From positions 62,001 to 126,000 of the forward strand of contig NZ_BNJJ01000005.1 of the NCBI RefSeq assembly GCF_016587435.1: a DNA stretch of 64,000 nt, in the 5' to 3' direction. Below, piece by piece: positions 16,524 through 25,208 of the stretch (within the stretch, counting starts at the first letter, position 1; each line of letters opens with the position of its first letter). The position numbers and the translations under genes are program-made. A model generated the notes under the pieces. The model did no database searches, was not told the origin of the DNA, and saw nothing but the letters and a program-made list of their open reading frames with translations. The stretch is from Dictyobacter formicarum (lineage in GTDB: Bacteria; Chloroflexota; Ktedonobacteria; Ktedonobacterales; Ktedonobacteraceae).

Positions 16524-17616
16524 TACCGAGACACTAAGAGCGTGGTTGGAAGAGGATCGACCAATCACCGTGTTAGATATTCGTCCACTGGCTGAACGAG
16601 CAGAATGGGCCATTCCTGGCAGTCTCCACCTGGATACCTACGAGGCCCTCAAAGCTCATGATCCCGAGGCGCTCTCCTCCCTGGCGGTTCCACCTGATCG
16701 CCCGGTGGTCACCGTATGTGGCGCAGGCAAAACCAGCCAGATTGCAGCAGAACAGCTTGCCGCACGAGGGCTCCAGGCGTATTCCCTGGAAGGCGGCATG
16801 AAAGCATGGAGCGTGGCCTGGAACACGGCTGAGATTGCCGTTGCCGGCAGCGCCGTGCAGGTGATCCAGGTGCGGCGCACCGGCAAAGGCTGCCTTTCCT
16901 ACCTTATTGGCGCAGACAATGAGGCCTTTGTGATTGATGCGGCACTTGACCCGCAGGTGTATCTCGACCTGGCACGAAAGCATGGGTGGCAGGTCACCAG
17001 CGTCTTTGACACACACATTCATGCCGATCATCTCTCGCGCTCACGCCAACTTGCTGAGCGCAGCGGTGCGACACTCGTACTGCCAGACCAACAACGGGTC
17101 TCCTTTCATTTCAGGGCCATCCACGATGGTGACCTGTTTGAGACCCATCGTCTTCGGCTTTCCGCCTTGCAGACGCCAGGCCACACGCAGGAAAGCACCT
17201 GCTACCTACTGGACGGGCAGGTGCTCTTCACAGGTGACACCCTTTTTCCAACAGGCGTTGGGCGTCCTGATCTGGGAGCAGATAAACGCCAGGCGCAGGC
17301 GCGAGCATCACAGCTCTACCACAGTTTGCACAAGCTGTTCGCGCTCCCTGCATCTACCCTGATTCTGCCAGGGCATACAAGTCAGCCCGTGCCATTTGAT
17401 GGTATCCCCATCGCTACGACCCTCGCCGAGGTCAAGGAACAGGTGAAGAGCATCTATGCATCCCATGACCAATTTGTGCAGACAATCCTCTCACGCATTC
17501 CGCCGCCGCCACCTCACTACGAACAGATTGTGCAGTTCAACGAAACGGGCCTGCAGCCGGAAAGCAATGTTGTAATAGACCTGGAAGCTGGAGGAAATCG
17601 TTGTGCCATCTCCTAA
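16510..17616 (+). CDS. Rhodanese-metallo-beta-lactamase fusion (persulfide dioxygenase-like)
   Basis: A 368-residue enzyme. Residues 5-100 are a rhodanese domain with the catalytic Cys in VVTVCGAGKTSQ. The rest is a metallo-beta-lactamase fold with the metal motif THIHADHLSR, a further His in LQTPGHTQESTCYLL, and FTGDTLFPTGVGRPDL, the pattern of ETHE1/Blh persulfide dioxygenases. It likely oxidises persulfide to sulfite with the rhodanese passing sulfur. The order rhodanese first, MBL second is the reverse of CstB. The ATG has GGAGG upstream. It overlaps both neighbours, so the three genes are one operon. Confidence 0.88.
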   Translation: MRTIDTETLRAWLEEDRPITVLDIRPLAERAEWAIPGSLHLDTYEALKAHDPEALSSLAVPPDRPVVTVCGAGKTSQIAAEQLAARGLQAYSLEGGMKAWSVAWNTAEIAVAGSAVQVIQVRRTGKGCLSYLIGADNEAFVIDAALDPQVYLDLARKHGWQVTSVFDTHIHADHLSRSRQLAERSGATLVLPDQQRVSFHFRAIHDGDLFETHRLRLSALQTPGHTQESTCYLLDGQVLFTGDTLFPTGVGRPDLGADKRQAQARASQLYHSLHKLFALPASTLILPGHTSQPVPFDGIPIATTLAEVKEQVKSIYASHDQFVQTILSRIPPPPPHYEQIVQFNETGLQPESNVVIDLEAGGNRCAIS

Positions 17617-18922
17617 CGCACCATCGCTTCCTCCATCAACAGGGGTCCGGCTTGGCTTACGTGCCAACTGGCAGCAATTCATACTGCTGGTAATTGTCAA
17701 TGCCTTCGTTGGCGGCATGGTGGGACTCGAACGCAGTATCGTGCCGCTCTTGGGTCAACGTGCGTTCGGTCTGGCGTCCACAACGGCGGTGCTCTCCTTT
17801 ATCATGAGCTTCGGTATGGTCAAAGCACTGGCGAACCTCTTTGCGGGCGGGCTGAGTGATCGCGTCGGCCGCAAAGGAGTCCTGGTGATCGGCTGGCTCG
17901 TCGGACTACCGGTCCCGTTGCTCATTATCTTTGCTACGTCCTGGGGGTGGGTGGTCTTTGCCAACGTGCTACTGGGCATCAACCAGGGCCTGTGTTGGTC
18001 CACTACCGTTATCATGAAGATTGACCTGGTGGGGCCAGCACGACGTGGGCTGGCCATGGGTCTCAATGAAGCGGCGGGCTACGGCGCGGTTTCGCTCGCG
18101 GCCATTGCTGCTGGCTATCTTGCCGCAACCTACGCGCTGCGACCCCAACCCTTCCTGCCCGGGATCGGGTTTGCCCTGGCGGGCCTGCTGCTCTCACTTG
18201 TGCTTGTGCGCGAGTCGCATGGCCATGCCCGTCACGAGGCAACGCTGCTAGCACAGACTACCGGGCAAACAGAAACGGGAGCGCAACGGACTACAGATAG
18301 CTCCGCTGATCACCCCTCATTCAAAGACATTTTCCTACTCACCTCCTGGAAGAACCGGACGCTCTTCGGGGTGAGCCAGGCGGGGTTAGTAAACAACTTG
18401 AATGATGGCCTTGCCTGGGGACTCTTCCCGCTATTCTTTGCGGCAGGCGGGCTGAGTATCGCACAAATTGGCCTCCTGGCGGGTATCTATCCGGGTGTTT
18501 GGGGAACAGCACAGTTGGTGACAGGGGCGCTCTCAGATCGTTTAGGGCGCAAAGGCATGATCGTAGGGGGTATGCTGCTTCAGGGCATAGCCATCGGACT
18601 GCTACCGCTAATGCATGGCTTCGCGTGGTGGGTTGTGGCGATGGTACTGCTTGGGCTGGGAACTGCCCTGGTCTACCCGACACTACTGGCGGCGATCTCC
18701 GATGTGGCTCACCCGCAGTGGAGAGCCTCGGCGGTGGGCGTCTACCGGCTCTGGCGCGATAGCGGATACGTCATCGGAGCGCTACTGGCCGGGATCCTAG
18801 CGGACCTGTTGGGCGTGACCTGGGCGATTGGCGTGATTGGCGCGTTGACATTCCTTTCGGGTGTCCTGGCACAGGCGGTCATGTCTGAAACCCTGCCGCG
18901 CCTGCAATACATCCAATCTTAA
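17603..18922 (+). CDS. MFS transporter in the persulfide operon
   Basis: A 439-residue major facilitator with about twelve helices. The A-type motif is visible twice, as GGLSDRVGRKGVLV after helix 2 and GALSDRLGRKGMIV in the second half. It starts with GTG at 17603, with GGAGGAAA upstream, and overlaps the rhodanese-MBL gene by 14 bases. Given the neighbours it may export a sulfur oxyanion such as sulfite or thiosulfate, but the family alone does not show the substrate. Confidence 0.85.
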   Translation: MPSPNAPSLPPSTGVRLGLRANWQQFILLVIVNAFVGGMVGLERSIVPLLGQRAFGLASTTAVLSFIMSFGMVKALANLFAGGLSDRVGRKGVLVIGWLVGLPVPLLIIFATSWGWVVFANVLLGINQGLCWSTTVIMKIDLVGPARRGLAMGLNEAAGYGAVSLAAIAAGYLAATYALRPQPFLPGIGFALAGLLLSLVLVRESHGHARHEATLLAQTTGQTETGAQRTTDSSADHPSFKDIFLLTSWKNRTLFGVSQAGLVNNLNDGLAWGLFPLFFAAGGLSIAQIGLLAGIYPGVWGTAQLVTGALSDRLGRKGMIVGGMLLQGIAIGLLPLMHGFAWWVVAMVLLGLGTALVYPTLLAAISDVAHPQWRASAVGVYRLWRDSGYVIGALLAGILADLLGVTWAIGVIGALTFLSGVLAQAVMSETLPRLQYIQS

Positions 18923-18939
18923 ACGGAGGAAAAGAGTTG

Positions 18940-18960
18940 GTTTCCTTGCCACAAGGAAAC
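18940..18960 (+). terminator. Hairpin after the persulfide operon
   Basis: GTTTCCTTG and CAAGGAAAC form a perfect 9-bp stem with a CCA loop, 17 bases after the MFS stop. There is no T run, so termination is possible but not certain. Confidence 0.4.
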
Positions 18961-19080
18961 AGGCGACTCTCGGCGTTGAACGCCTCTTGCTCGGATGGCA
19001 AGACCAGCTCTTGACTGATACGATAGAAACCAAGTGGCAATATGGGTATGCGCCATCATTTCCTGGACTTCTTAGCATAG

Positions 19081-19376
19081 CTACTGGTCATGGTCTTTGT
19101 TGAACTCAAGTGCCGAACGGGCTAGCTTCTGTACAACAGGCACAACCTCTTGAAGGCTATGAGCAGGCCCCGCCAGAAGATCAAAGGTCTCGAAGCTGGT
19201 CAGTGTGAATAATATGTCAATGGCCTGATCGAAGGTCTCATCGGAAGCTAGCTCTTGTTTCTCTTCATAGGGGAAGATGTTACAGATCTCGTCAGAAGCC
19301 CCACCAGGAGCAAGCTTCTGCTCTTCGACAAAACGTTGAACGAGAATCTGCGCGCCTTTCCGTCTCCAGCGATCTT
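19081..19376 (-). pseudogene. TetR-family regulator, C-terminal remnant
   Basis: The minus strand reads, with a stop at 19081-19083, as a TetR-like C-terminal domain: ILVQRFVEEQKLAPGG, then DQAIDILFTLTSFETFDLL and LQEVVPVVQKLARSALEFN. No N-terminal helix-turn-helix precedes it; the frame is closed just upstream near 19385. It is therefore a 5'-deleted remnant, probably of the regulator once linked to the oxidoreductase and hydrolase pieces that follow. Confidence 0.55.
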
Positions 19377-19499
19377 GTCTGTATCAGTTGCGATTTTAGC
19401 TAAGTGAATACGGGTCCTTGACACCTTCTAAATATTTATTATATACTCAGTCTATCCAAAATATTAATTGGATTAGCTGCCTATATAATATCTTTGGTA

Positions 19500-19611
19500 C
19501 AGCCAGTGCTCTTCATCGGCGGCGAACGCGACAGCACGCTTCGTTTCGCCAATATAAGGCGATGCAGGCAGCTTTGCCAAAGCTGCGCAAAGTCGTGCTT
19601 CTGCAGATTGT
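19500..19611 (+). pseudogene. Remnant of a second epoxide hydrolase gene
   Basis: About 110 bases match the 3' part of the intact hydrolase at 20000-20962. In one frame it reads QPVLFIGGERDSTLRFA and, after a frameshift, ALPKLRKVVLL; the intact gene has QPVLFIGGERDSTMRFA and ALPNLHKVVML at about 20770-20870. Start, catalytic His and most of the gene are gone. It is a decayed paralogue. Confidence 0.65.
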
Positions 19612-19684
19612 CTCAGCGTTCAAAAGGAGAGTAGATCTCTATTGAGAAGATCTCTCGCGCCATATATGCAAGTAAAGAATCTTA

Positions 19685-19954
19685 ATGGTTCCAAGAGGAG
19701 AACAAAGAGGGTGCGTGATCTTCATGATCATTTCCCAATCAGATAAGGAGAAAGCTCCCCACTATGGTGTGACGATGTCATCGGTCATGGTGCATCCATC
19801 AGGGGAGCAGATGGCCGAGATGGCTCAATTGTTTGATGCAGGTCATCTCAAAACGCATCTTGATGCCATCTTTCCCTTGAAAAACGTGGCGCAGGCCCAC
19901 AAGCTGAGCGAGGGCGGACATATACGAGGCAAACTTGTGCTGACCGTCGAATAA
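19685..19954 (+). pseudogene. Quinone oxidoreductase (zinc-type ADH family), C-terminal remnant
   Basis: An 89-residue open frame whose last 75 residues look like the C-terminus of NADP-dependent quinone oxidoreductases: GVTMSSVMVHPSGEQMAEMAQLF, then HLDAIFPLKNVAQAHKLSEGGHIRGKLVLTVE. The catalytic and nucleotide-binding parts (over 200 residues) are missing. It stands 45 bases before the intact epoxide hydrolase. Confidence 0.65.
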
Positions 19955-19999
19955 ACCATATAGGATTGATGAGACAAATGGAAGAAAGGAGACGCGTTT

Positions 20000-20962
20000 A
20001 TGAGCGAGATTACCCATCGTTATATTGAGACGAATGGTATAAGAATGCATCTAGCAGAGGCAGGATCTGGACCTCTTGTGCTCTTGCTGCATGGATTTCC
20101 CGAATTGTGGTACTCCTGGCGGCATCAACTGCTTGCTCTGGCGGCTGCTGGCTACCACGCGGTCGCCCCAGATGTTCGCGGCTACGGCGATACCGAGGCT
20201 CCCCCGAGGGTCGAAAGCTATACCCTCCTCAACCTGACTGCCGATATCGTCGGTATTCTGGATGCCTTAGGAGAGCAACAGGCCGTGCTGGTCGGTAATG
20301 ACTGGGGAGCCAACATTGTCTGGTGGAGCGCTCGGCTCTTCCCTGAGCGCTTTCGCGCAGTGGTCGTGCTCAACATTCCCTATGAAGTGCAACCTCCGGC
20401 CTCTAGCCAGATGCTCAAGCAGTGGTCTGGACAAGCCTTCAACTTCGCTCTCTACTTTCAACAGCCAGGAGTGGCCGAAAAAGAGTTAGAAGTCGATGCA
20501 CGGCGTACCCTGCGTCTGTTCTTCTATGCACTCTCTGGCGATGCTCCTGCCGACCTGGTTCCTTACCTTTTTACCAGGAAACCAGCCAATGCAGGGGCCC
20601 TGGACGGCATGCCCGAACCGCAGAGGCTTCCCACCTGGCTCAGCGAAGCTGATCTGGAGTATAACACGCAGATATTCACACGCACCGGCTTCAGAGGCGC
20701 GCTGAGCAAGTATCGCGCCAGAGATCTGGATTGGGAGGAATTGTCGGGGCTGACGAAAATGAGCGTGCAGCAGCCGGTGCTCTTCATTGGGGGAGAACGC
20801 GACAGCACCATGCGCTTCGCCCGTCTGGAGGCCACGAAGGCTTTGCCGAATCTGCACAAGGTGGTGATGCTACCCGGCTGTGGACACTGGGCGCAGCAAG
20901 AGCGTCCGGCGGAAGTGAATGCTGAACTGTTGGCGTTCCTGCGCCAAGAAGTCGAACACTAA
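20000..20962 (+). CDS. Alpha/beta hydrolase, epoxide hydrolase type
   Basis: A 320-residue soluble enzyme. HGFPELWYSWRHQ near residue 32 carries the HGxP oxyanion motif; VGNDWGA near 105 has the nucleophile Asp in the usual G-x-D-x-G context; a late GCGHWAQQE supplies the catalytic His. Two Tyr of the cap, which open the epoxide ring, fall in the middle cap domain. Such enzymes hydrolyse epoxides to diols. A good GAAAGGAG site precedes the ATG. A decayed copy of the same gene lies about 500 bases upstream. Confidence 0.88.
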   Translation: MSEITHRYIETNGIRMHLAEAGSGPLVLLLHGFPELWYSWRHQLLALAAAGYHAVAPDVRGYGDTEAPPRVESYTLLNLTADIVGILDALGEQQAVLVGNDWGANIVWWSARLFPERFRAVVVLNIPYEVQPPASSQMLKQWSGQAFNFALYFQQPGVAEKELEVDARRTLRLFFYALSGDAPADLVPYLFTRKPANAGALDGMPEPQRLPTWLSEADLEYNTQIFTRTGFRGALSKYRARDLDWEELSGLTKMSVQQPVLFIGGERDSTMRFARLEATKALPNLHKVVMLPGCGHWAQQERPAEVNAELLAFLRQEVEH

Positions 20963-21031
20963 AAGCGCAACGGGCCATCATTTTATTCAGAAACCAGGTA
21001 ACGTTTTTTCTATATCAGAAGGAGTTCAACT

Positions 21032-21433
21032 ATGAACCGAGAACAAGCTGAACAAGAGGTGAGGCGGCTTGCTGACGCCTGGACCGCTGCCGAATTACGC
21101 GGCGATACTGCTTTTCTTGAGCAAACACTGACTGAGGACTTCATCGGAATCGGCCCCCTTGGCTTCCTGCTGACCAAGCAGGAGTGGCTCGAACGACATC
21201 GGAGCAGCGAACTGAAGTACAACGTTCACACCCTGGACGAGGTCAAGGTGCGAGGGTACGATGAGGCCGCCATCCTGGTTGGCCGTCTCACTCAGGAGGC
21301 AACCTATCGGGGTAATCCCGTAAACACGCAAATGCGTACCACGCTGGTATTTGTCTGCCAGGATGGGCAATGGCATCTCGCCGGTCTGCATTTCTGTAAT
21401 ATCGGCCAGCCTCCGCCTTTCGCACGATCCTAA
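21032..21433 (+). CDS. NTF2-like (SnoaL/DUF4440) family protein
   Basis: A 133-residue protein of the NTF2-like cone fold: VRRLADAWTAAELRGDTAFLEQTLTEDFIGIGPLG and the late segment MRTTLVFVCQDGQWHLAGLHF. Members are small isomerases, hydrolases or ligand-binding proteins with no common reaction. It follows the epoxide hydrolase by 70 bases with its own AGAAGGAG site. Its job is unknown. Confidence 0.8.
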   Translation: MNREQAEQEVRRLADAWTAAELRGDTAFLEQTLTEDFIGIGPLGFLLTKQEWLERHRSSELKYNVHTLDEVKVRGYDEAAILVGRLTQEATYRGNPVNTQMRTTLVFVCQDGQWHLAGLHFCNIGQPPPFARS

Positions 21434-21441
21434 GCTGTCTC

Positions 21442-21469
21442 GACCGGCGACTCACGTGAGTCGCCGGTC
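21442..21469 (+). terminator. Perfect 28-bp palindrome after the NTF2-like gene
   Basis: GACCGGCGACTCAC and its exact reverse complement meet without a spacer, nine bases after the stop. It would fold as a GC-rich hairpin and is likely a terminator or transcript end. Confidence 0.55.
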
Positions 21470-21511
21470 CTGTTTGCGGTGCAAAGAGACAAAAGAAGAT
21501 GAATCTTTTGG

Positions 21512-21556
21512 GTGTTGTTGCAGAAAGCGCTCATTGAGCGCTTTCTGCAACAACAC
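21512..21556. repeat. Near-perfect 45-bp palindrome between convergent genes
   Basis: Two exact 22-bp arms (starting GTGTTGTTGCAGAAAGCGC) surround one T. It lies between the NTF2-like gene and the SDR gene that point at each other, so it may act as a two-way terminator; such palindromes can also be dispersed repeats. Confidence 0.55.
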
Positions 21557-21565
21557 CGCAACTCT

Positions 21566-22306
21566 TTAGATGGCGATACGTCCCCCATCAACCGGTAGAG
21601 TCGCTCCGTGCACAAAGTTCGCTTCATCACTGGCAAGGTACACCGCTGCTGCTGCGATCTCAGAAGCGTCGGCAACCCTCTTAGCGGGAAGGGTATTAGC
21701 TAACTGATCAAGCCCTTCCCCCATGCCCTCTGTTCCGGGCGTACGCACCGGGCCCGGGGAGATCGCATTGACATTAACCCCGTTTGGCCCAAACTCCGTC
21801 GCCCACGACTTGGTCAACAGCGTCAATGCTGCTTTCGTTGCGCCATAGAGCGCCATCTCTGGTATGCCAACATGTGCCGCCATCGTCGTGATGTTGATGA
21901 TCTTTCCTCTCCCACGCTCAGCCATTTGAGGGGCTAAGGCCGCGGTCAGATAAAAAGGTCCCTTCACATTGGTCGCGATGGTAGCATCAAAGGTCGCCTC
22001 ATCAACCTGCGCTGTTGGCGCAAATGGAAAGATCCCTGCATTATTGACCAGAATATCGATGGGGCCGAGCACGTCAGTTGCTTCTTTGGCTAAATGGCGC
22101 ATATCCGCAACCGACGCCTGATCGGCGGCGACAAAAGTCGCCTGACCACCGTTGGCCCGAATGGCATCCGCGACTCCCTGCCCACGTTGTGCATTGCGAC
22201 CGGTGACCACCACACGTGCCCCCTCCCGGGCAAAGGCTTCCGCAATCGCTTGTCCAATCCCCGAGGTACTCCCCGTGACCAATGCTGTTTTTCCTTGTAG
22301 GCGCAT
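21566..22306 (-). CDS. SDR family oxidoreductase
   Basis: A 246-residue short-chain dehydrogenase. TGSTSGIGQAIAE near residue 9 is the cofactor loop, NNAGI marks strand 4, and YGATKAALTLLTKSWATEFG contains the catalytic Tyr and Lys (YxxxK). ISPGPVRTPG and a C-terminal VDGG follow the classical pattern. Arg near the first loop suggests NADPH. The ATG at 22306 has AAGGAG upstream. It is divergent from the HxlR regulator at 22635, its probable controller. Confidence 0.88.
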   Translation of the reverse strand: MRLQGKTALVTGSTSGIGQAIAEAFAREGARVVVTGRNAQRGQGVADAIRANGGQATFVAADQASVADMRHLAKEATDVLGPIDILVNNAGIFPFAPTAQVDEATFDATIATNVKGPFYLTAALAPQMAERGRGKIINITTMAAHVGIPEMALYGATKAALTLLTKSWATEFGPNGVNVNAISPGPVRTPGTEGMGEGLDQLANTLPAKRVADASEIAAAAVYLASDEANFVHGATLPVDGGRIAI

Positions 22307-22568
22307 ATATATCTCCTTCTCAAGCATATGCTTCTCTCTTAACAAATGGATAGAAATATCCGTGTATTTGGTTTTATCTTTTCAAGAAACAAGAGTGCCA
22401 ATCTTTCCTCTTGGTATCAAGATGCCCAAAGCCTTCATCGCTGATGGCTATCTCAAGCGAAATTTTCGCTCTTCTCACTGTAGTTTACACCCGCTCAGGA
22501 AAGGAGCAATCACCTTGATGTCTCACGCTTGCTTCTGTATGTAGCCAGTGTAGTAGGTTGCATACGTT

Positions 22569-22599
22569 TTGAAAAGTACGCACAAAAATGTGATATAGT
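22569..22599 (+). promoter_or_regulatory. Possible promoter of the HxlR gene
   Basis: TTGAAA (22569-22574) and TATAGT (22594-22599) are 19 bp apart, 36 bases before the start. AAAGTA occurs on both sides, a possible regulator half-site. The rest of the 22307-22634 gap shows no gene. Confidence 0.4.
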
Positions 22600-22634
22600 G
22601 ACAAAAAAGTAACTGGAAGGAAAGAGGAAAAGTC

Positions 22635-23045
22635 ATGCGAGATCCCATATACACGAGAAACTATCACTGCTTAATGGAAGCAACCGCTGATGTTATCGGG
22701 GGAAAATGGAAAACCCTCATTTTGTACTATCTGCTTGAAACCCCTAGACGCTTCAACGAACTCAAACGGCTCTTACCTGACGTATCGCAGAGAATCCTTA
22801 CCCAACAACTGCGGGAACTGGAGCACGATGGCATCATCCATCGGGAGATTTACAAAGAAATCCCTCCGAGAGTCGAGTACTCGTTAACGGATGTCGGAAC
22901 TAGCTTAAAGCAAATTATCCTCCTGATGCTCGCGTGGGGAGAACAGTACATGGAGCAATTTGAGGGGACGAGACCATGGTGCGCAGGCTTGGAGCAGTCA
23001 AGCGGGATTGAGCAGATGGAAGAGGAGAAAGAAGTGCAGTGGTGA
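22635..23045 (+). CDS. HxlR family transcriptional regulator
   Basis: A 136-residue winged-helix regulator. GGKWKTLILYYLLETPRRFNELKRLLPDVSQRILTQQLRELEHDGII and REIYKEIPPRVEYSLTDVG are the HxlR signature. These proteins respond to quinones, aldehydes or other electrophiles and repress nearby oxidoreductases. It is divergent from the SDR gene and upstream of a broken aldo/keto reductase, so it may once have controlled both. AAGGAAAGAGG precedes the ATG. Confidence 0.88.
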   Translation: MRDPIYTRNYHCLMEATADVIGGKWKTLILYYLLETPRRFNELKRLLPDVSQRILTQQLRELEHDGIIHREIYKEIPPRVEYSLTDVGTSLKQIILLMLAWGEQYMEQFEGTRPWCAGLEQSSGIEQMEEEKEVQW

Positions 23046-23174
23046 TGAGATTCCGACAGTTTTCCAGTTTTCCCTGGCAAAATCCCCGCTACGTAAATGA
23101 TATCTGAAGCGGTAAGATGGAAAATGTAACGTACCTGGTAATATAGACAGTAAAAGAAGAGAGGTACGGAAAAT

Positions 23175-23486
23175 ATGGCAGGCAAACGGAAAACGTATAC
23201 ACCGGAATTTAAGTTCAAGGTGGTCATGGAAAGCTTTCAGCGTGAGACCACCCTGGAAGAAGTGTGCCGAAAGTTTGGCCTGGCTAGTTCGGTTATCAGC
23301 CGATGGCGCCAAGAATTTCAACAAAAAGGGCCAGAGATCTTTGCCGATCAACGTGATCTGCAAACGCGCAGCAAGGCTCAGGGCCATGCGCCAGGAGAAT
23401 CGCCGGAAGAGTTGAAACAACTCATCGGAGATTTGACGGTTCAAAATGAACTGCTAAAAAAATCCCGCGGGCTACTGGGCAACTAA
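23175..23486 (+). CDS. IS3-family transposase OrfA
   Basis: A 103-residue protein with the IS3 OrfA helix-turn-helix: KRKTYTPEFKFKVVMESFQRETTLEEVCRKFGLASSVISRWRQEF, then a leucine-zipper-like helix with QNELLKKS. It would bind the IS ends. Its frame leads into a run of seven A (23456-23462), the usual place for -1 frameshifting that makes the OrfAB transposase. Confidence 0.88.
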   Translation: MAGKRKTYTPEFKFKVVMESFQRETTLEEVCRKFGLASSVISRWRQEFQQKGPEIFADQRDLQTRSKAQGHAPGESPEELKQLIGDLTVQNELLKKSRGLLGN

Positions 23487-23500
23487 GCGCACATGAGAAA

Positions 23501-24337
23501 GTGGAACTTGGGCGAAGTCTCTGCGCTTCTGGTGGTCCGATCAACAAATCCCAACTCGCCCGCGCCCTTGGCATCGCTCGCAGCAGTCTGTATCTGCATC
23601 CCAAGCGGCCTCAGATGGATAAGCAGCTGGTGGTGAGCATTGAACACTGGCATGAACTGGATGATACGCTTGGGCATCGCAAGCTCGCGGTGCTCATCAA
23701 TACCGGGAAAAATCGAGTCAAACGGGTGATGCACAAATATGGCATTGCTGCCCGGCGTAAAAAGAAGAAGTATGTCTATCCGGGCAAGGCAGCTCAGACG
23801 GCTCCGAACCTGGTTCGAGAAATGGACGAGGATGCCACGCAACAGATCATCTTTTCTGACATTTTTGAGGTTCATCTGGCTGATCAATCACGAGTGCGAG
23901 GGTGTTTTGCTCTTGAGAAACAGACGCGCCAGATCTTCGGGCTGGCCTTTGATTATCATATGCGCGCCGATTTGGTGACCAGTGTCATTGAGACTATGAC
24001 TTTTCCCACGGCTGGAGCCATTTGGCATAGCGATCAAGGCAAACAATATGGAGCGCAATGCACTCGGGATTTGCTGTTACAGAAAGGATTTCTCCAATCG
24101 ATGAGTCGTGCTGGCACACCCACGGATAATGGCTATGCCGAGCGTTTTGTGGGCACCTTCAAGCTCGCAGTAGCTGATCGCCGTTCGTACCGAACCCTGG
24201 GCCACTTCTTGGGCGCTGCAGAGACATGGATCAATTTTTATAATACGTTACGTCCTCACGAGGGCGTAGGCAATTGTTCACCTTTGCACTATGCTCAAGA
24301 TCATCTCTTACATGGTGCTCCTTTGATTTCCTTATGA
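23501..24337 (+). CDS. IS3-family transposase OrfB (DDE integrase core)
   Basis: A 278-residue open frame, -1 relative to OrfA; the frame is open back through the A7 run, so the working product is an OrfAB fusion. The integrase core is seen with IIFSDIFEVHL (first Asp region), WHSDQGKQYGAQ (second Asp) and SRAGTPTDNGYAERFVGTFK (Glu). It ends with the usual YNTLRPHEGVGNCSPLHY tail. All motifs are intact, so the element may be active. Confidence 0.87.
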   Translation: MELGRSLCASGGPINKSQLARALGIARSSLYLHPKRPQMDKQLVVSIEHWHELDDTLGHRKLAVLINTGKNRVKRVMHKYGIAARRKKKKYVYPGKAAQTAPNLVREMDEDATQQIIFSDIFEVHLADQSRVRGCFALEKQTRQIFGLAFDYHMRADLVTSVIETMTFPTAGAIWHSDQGKQYGAQCTRDLLLQKGFLQSMSRAGTPTDNGYAERFVGTFKLAVADRRSYRTLGHFLGAAETWINFYNTLRPHEGVGNCSPLHYAQDHLLHGAPLISL

Positions 24338-24365
24338 GAGTGTCTCTTTTACTGGGTACTTTACA

Positions 24366-25208
24366 CTCGAAATGGGGATCAATTTCTTCGATACCGCCAA
24401 CGTCTATTCCATTGGGAAGAGTGAGGAGATCCTCGGACGCGCTTTGAAGGACTTCGCGAATCGGGACGAGGTTGTCATCGCCACCAAGGTTCACGGCAAA
24501 ATGCATGACGGGCCCAATGGCGCCGGGCTATCGCGCAAGGCGATCTTGAGCGAGATCGACAAAAGCCTGAAGCGGCTTGAGACGGATTACGTGGACCTCT
24601 ACCAGATCCATCGCTGGGATTACCAGACCCCAATCGAGGAGACGATGGAAGCGCTGCATGACGTGGTGAAGGCCGGCAAGGCCCGCTATATCGGTGCCTC
24701 CGCCATGTTCGCGTGGCAGTTTCAGAAGGCGCTGCACGTTGCCGAGAAGCATGGGTGAACCCGCTTCGTCTCGATGCAGGATCACCTGAACCTCATCTAC
24801 CGCGAAGAGGAGCGAGAGATGCTGCCATTCTGCCGCGAGGAGAAGATTGGGGTGATCCCGTATAGTCCACTCGCATCGGGAAGATTGACGCGTGACTGGT
24901 CGTCGGAAAGCACACTTCGTTCCGAAACCGATCAAATCGCGAAAAGCAAGTACGATGCGACAGCCGAAACCGATCAGCGGGTCGTGCAGCGGGTCGCGGA
25001 AATCGCGGAAAAGCATGGGGTCCCGCGTGTTCATATCGCGCTTGCCTGGCTGTTACAGAAGAAGCCGGTGACGGCGCCTATCATCGGGGCGACGAAGATC
25101 ACGCATCTGGAAGATGCCGTCGGCGCTCTGTCCGTGAAACTGACCCAGGAAGAGGTCGCATACCTGGAAGAGTCGTATGTGCCGCATCCCATCGTCGGTC
25201 ATCAGTAA
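24366..25208 (+). pseudogene. Aldo/keto reductase, 5'-truncated by IS3 and with an internal stop
   Basis: The remaining protein begins at LEMGINFFDTANVYSIGKSEEILGRALKDF, lacking about the first 40 residues including the first strands. The catalytic Asp and Tyr (DTANVY) are present, Lys is in ATKVHG. At 24756-24758 a TGA interrupts the frame where relatives have Trp (HGW-TRFVSMQ); reading continues as MQDHLNLIYREEEREMLPFC to the stop at 25208. The sequence left of the IS is unrelated, so the 5' end has been deleted. The codon use is richer in GC than its neighbours, hinting at transfer from another lineage. Confidence 0.85.

Larger units (their letters stand above)
23125..24365 (+). mobile_element. 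IS3-family insertion sequence, about 1.24 kb
   Basis: Imperfect terminal inverted repeats (about 21 of 27 bases) start TGTAACGTACC on the left and TGTAAAGTACC on the right (reverse complement), enclosing orfA and orfB. The left flank (AAA) and right flank (CTC) do not match, so no 3-bp target duplication is left. The right end abuts a truncated aldo/keto reductase gene, consistent with a flanking deletion. Confidence 0.8.

Noticed and set aside
24756..24758. TGA within the aldo/keto reductase read as recoding to Trp or selenocysteine
   Set aside because: Many genes here use TGA as a normal stop, no SECIS-like hairpin was seen directly behind it, and the gene is already truncated by an IS; a nonsense mutation is simpler.
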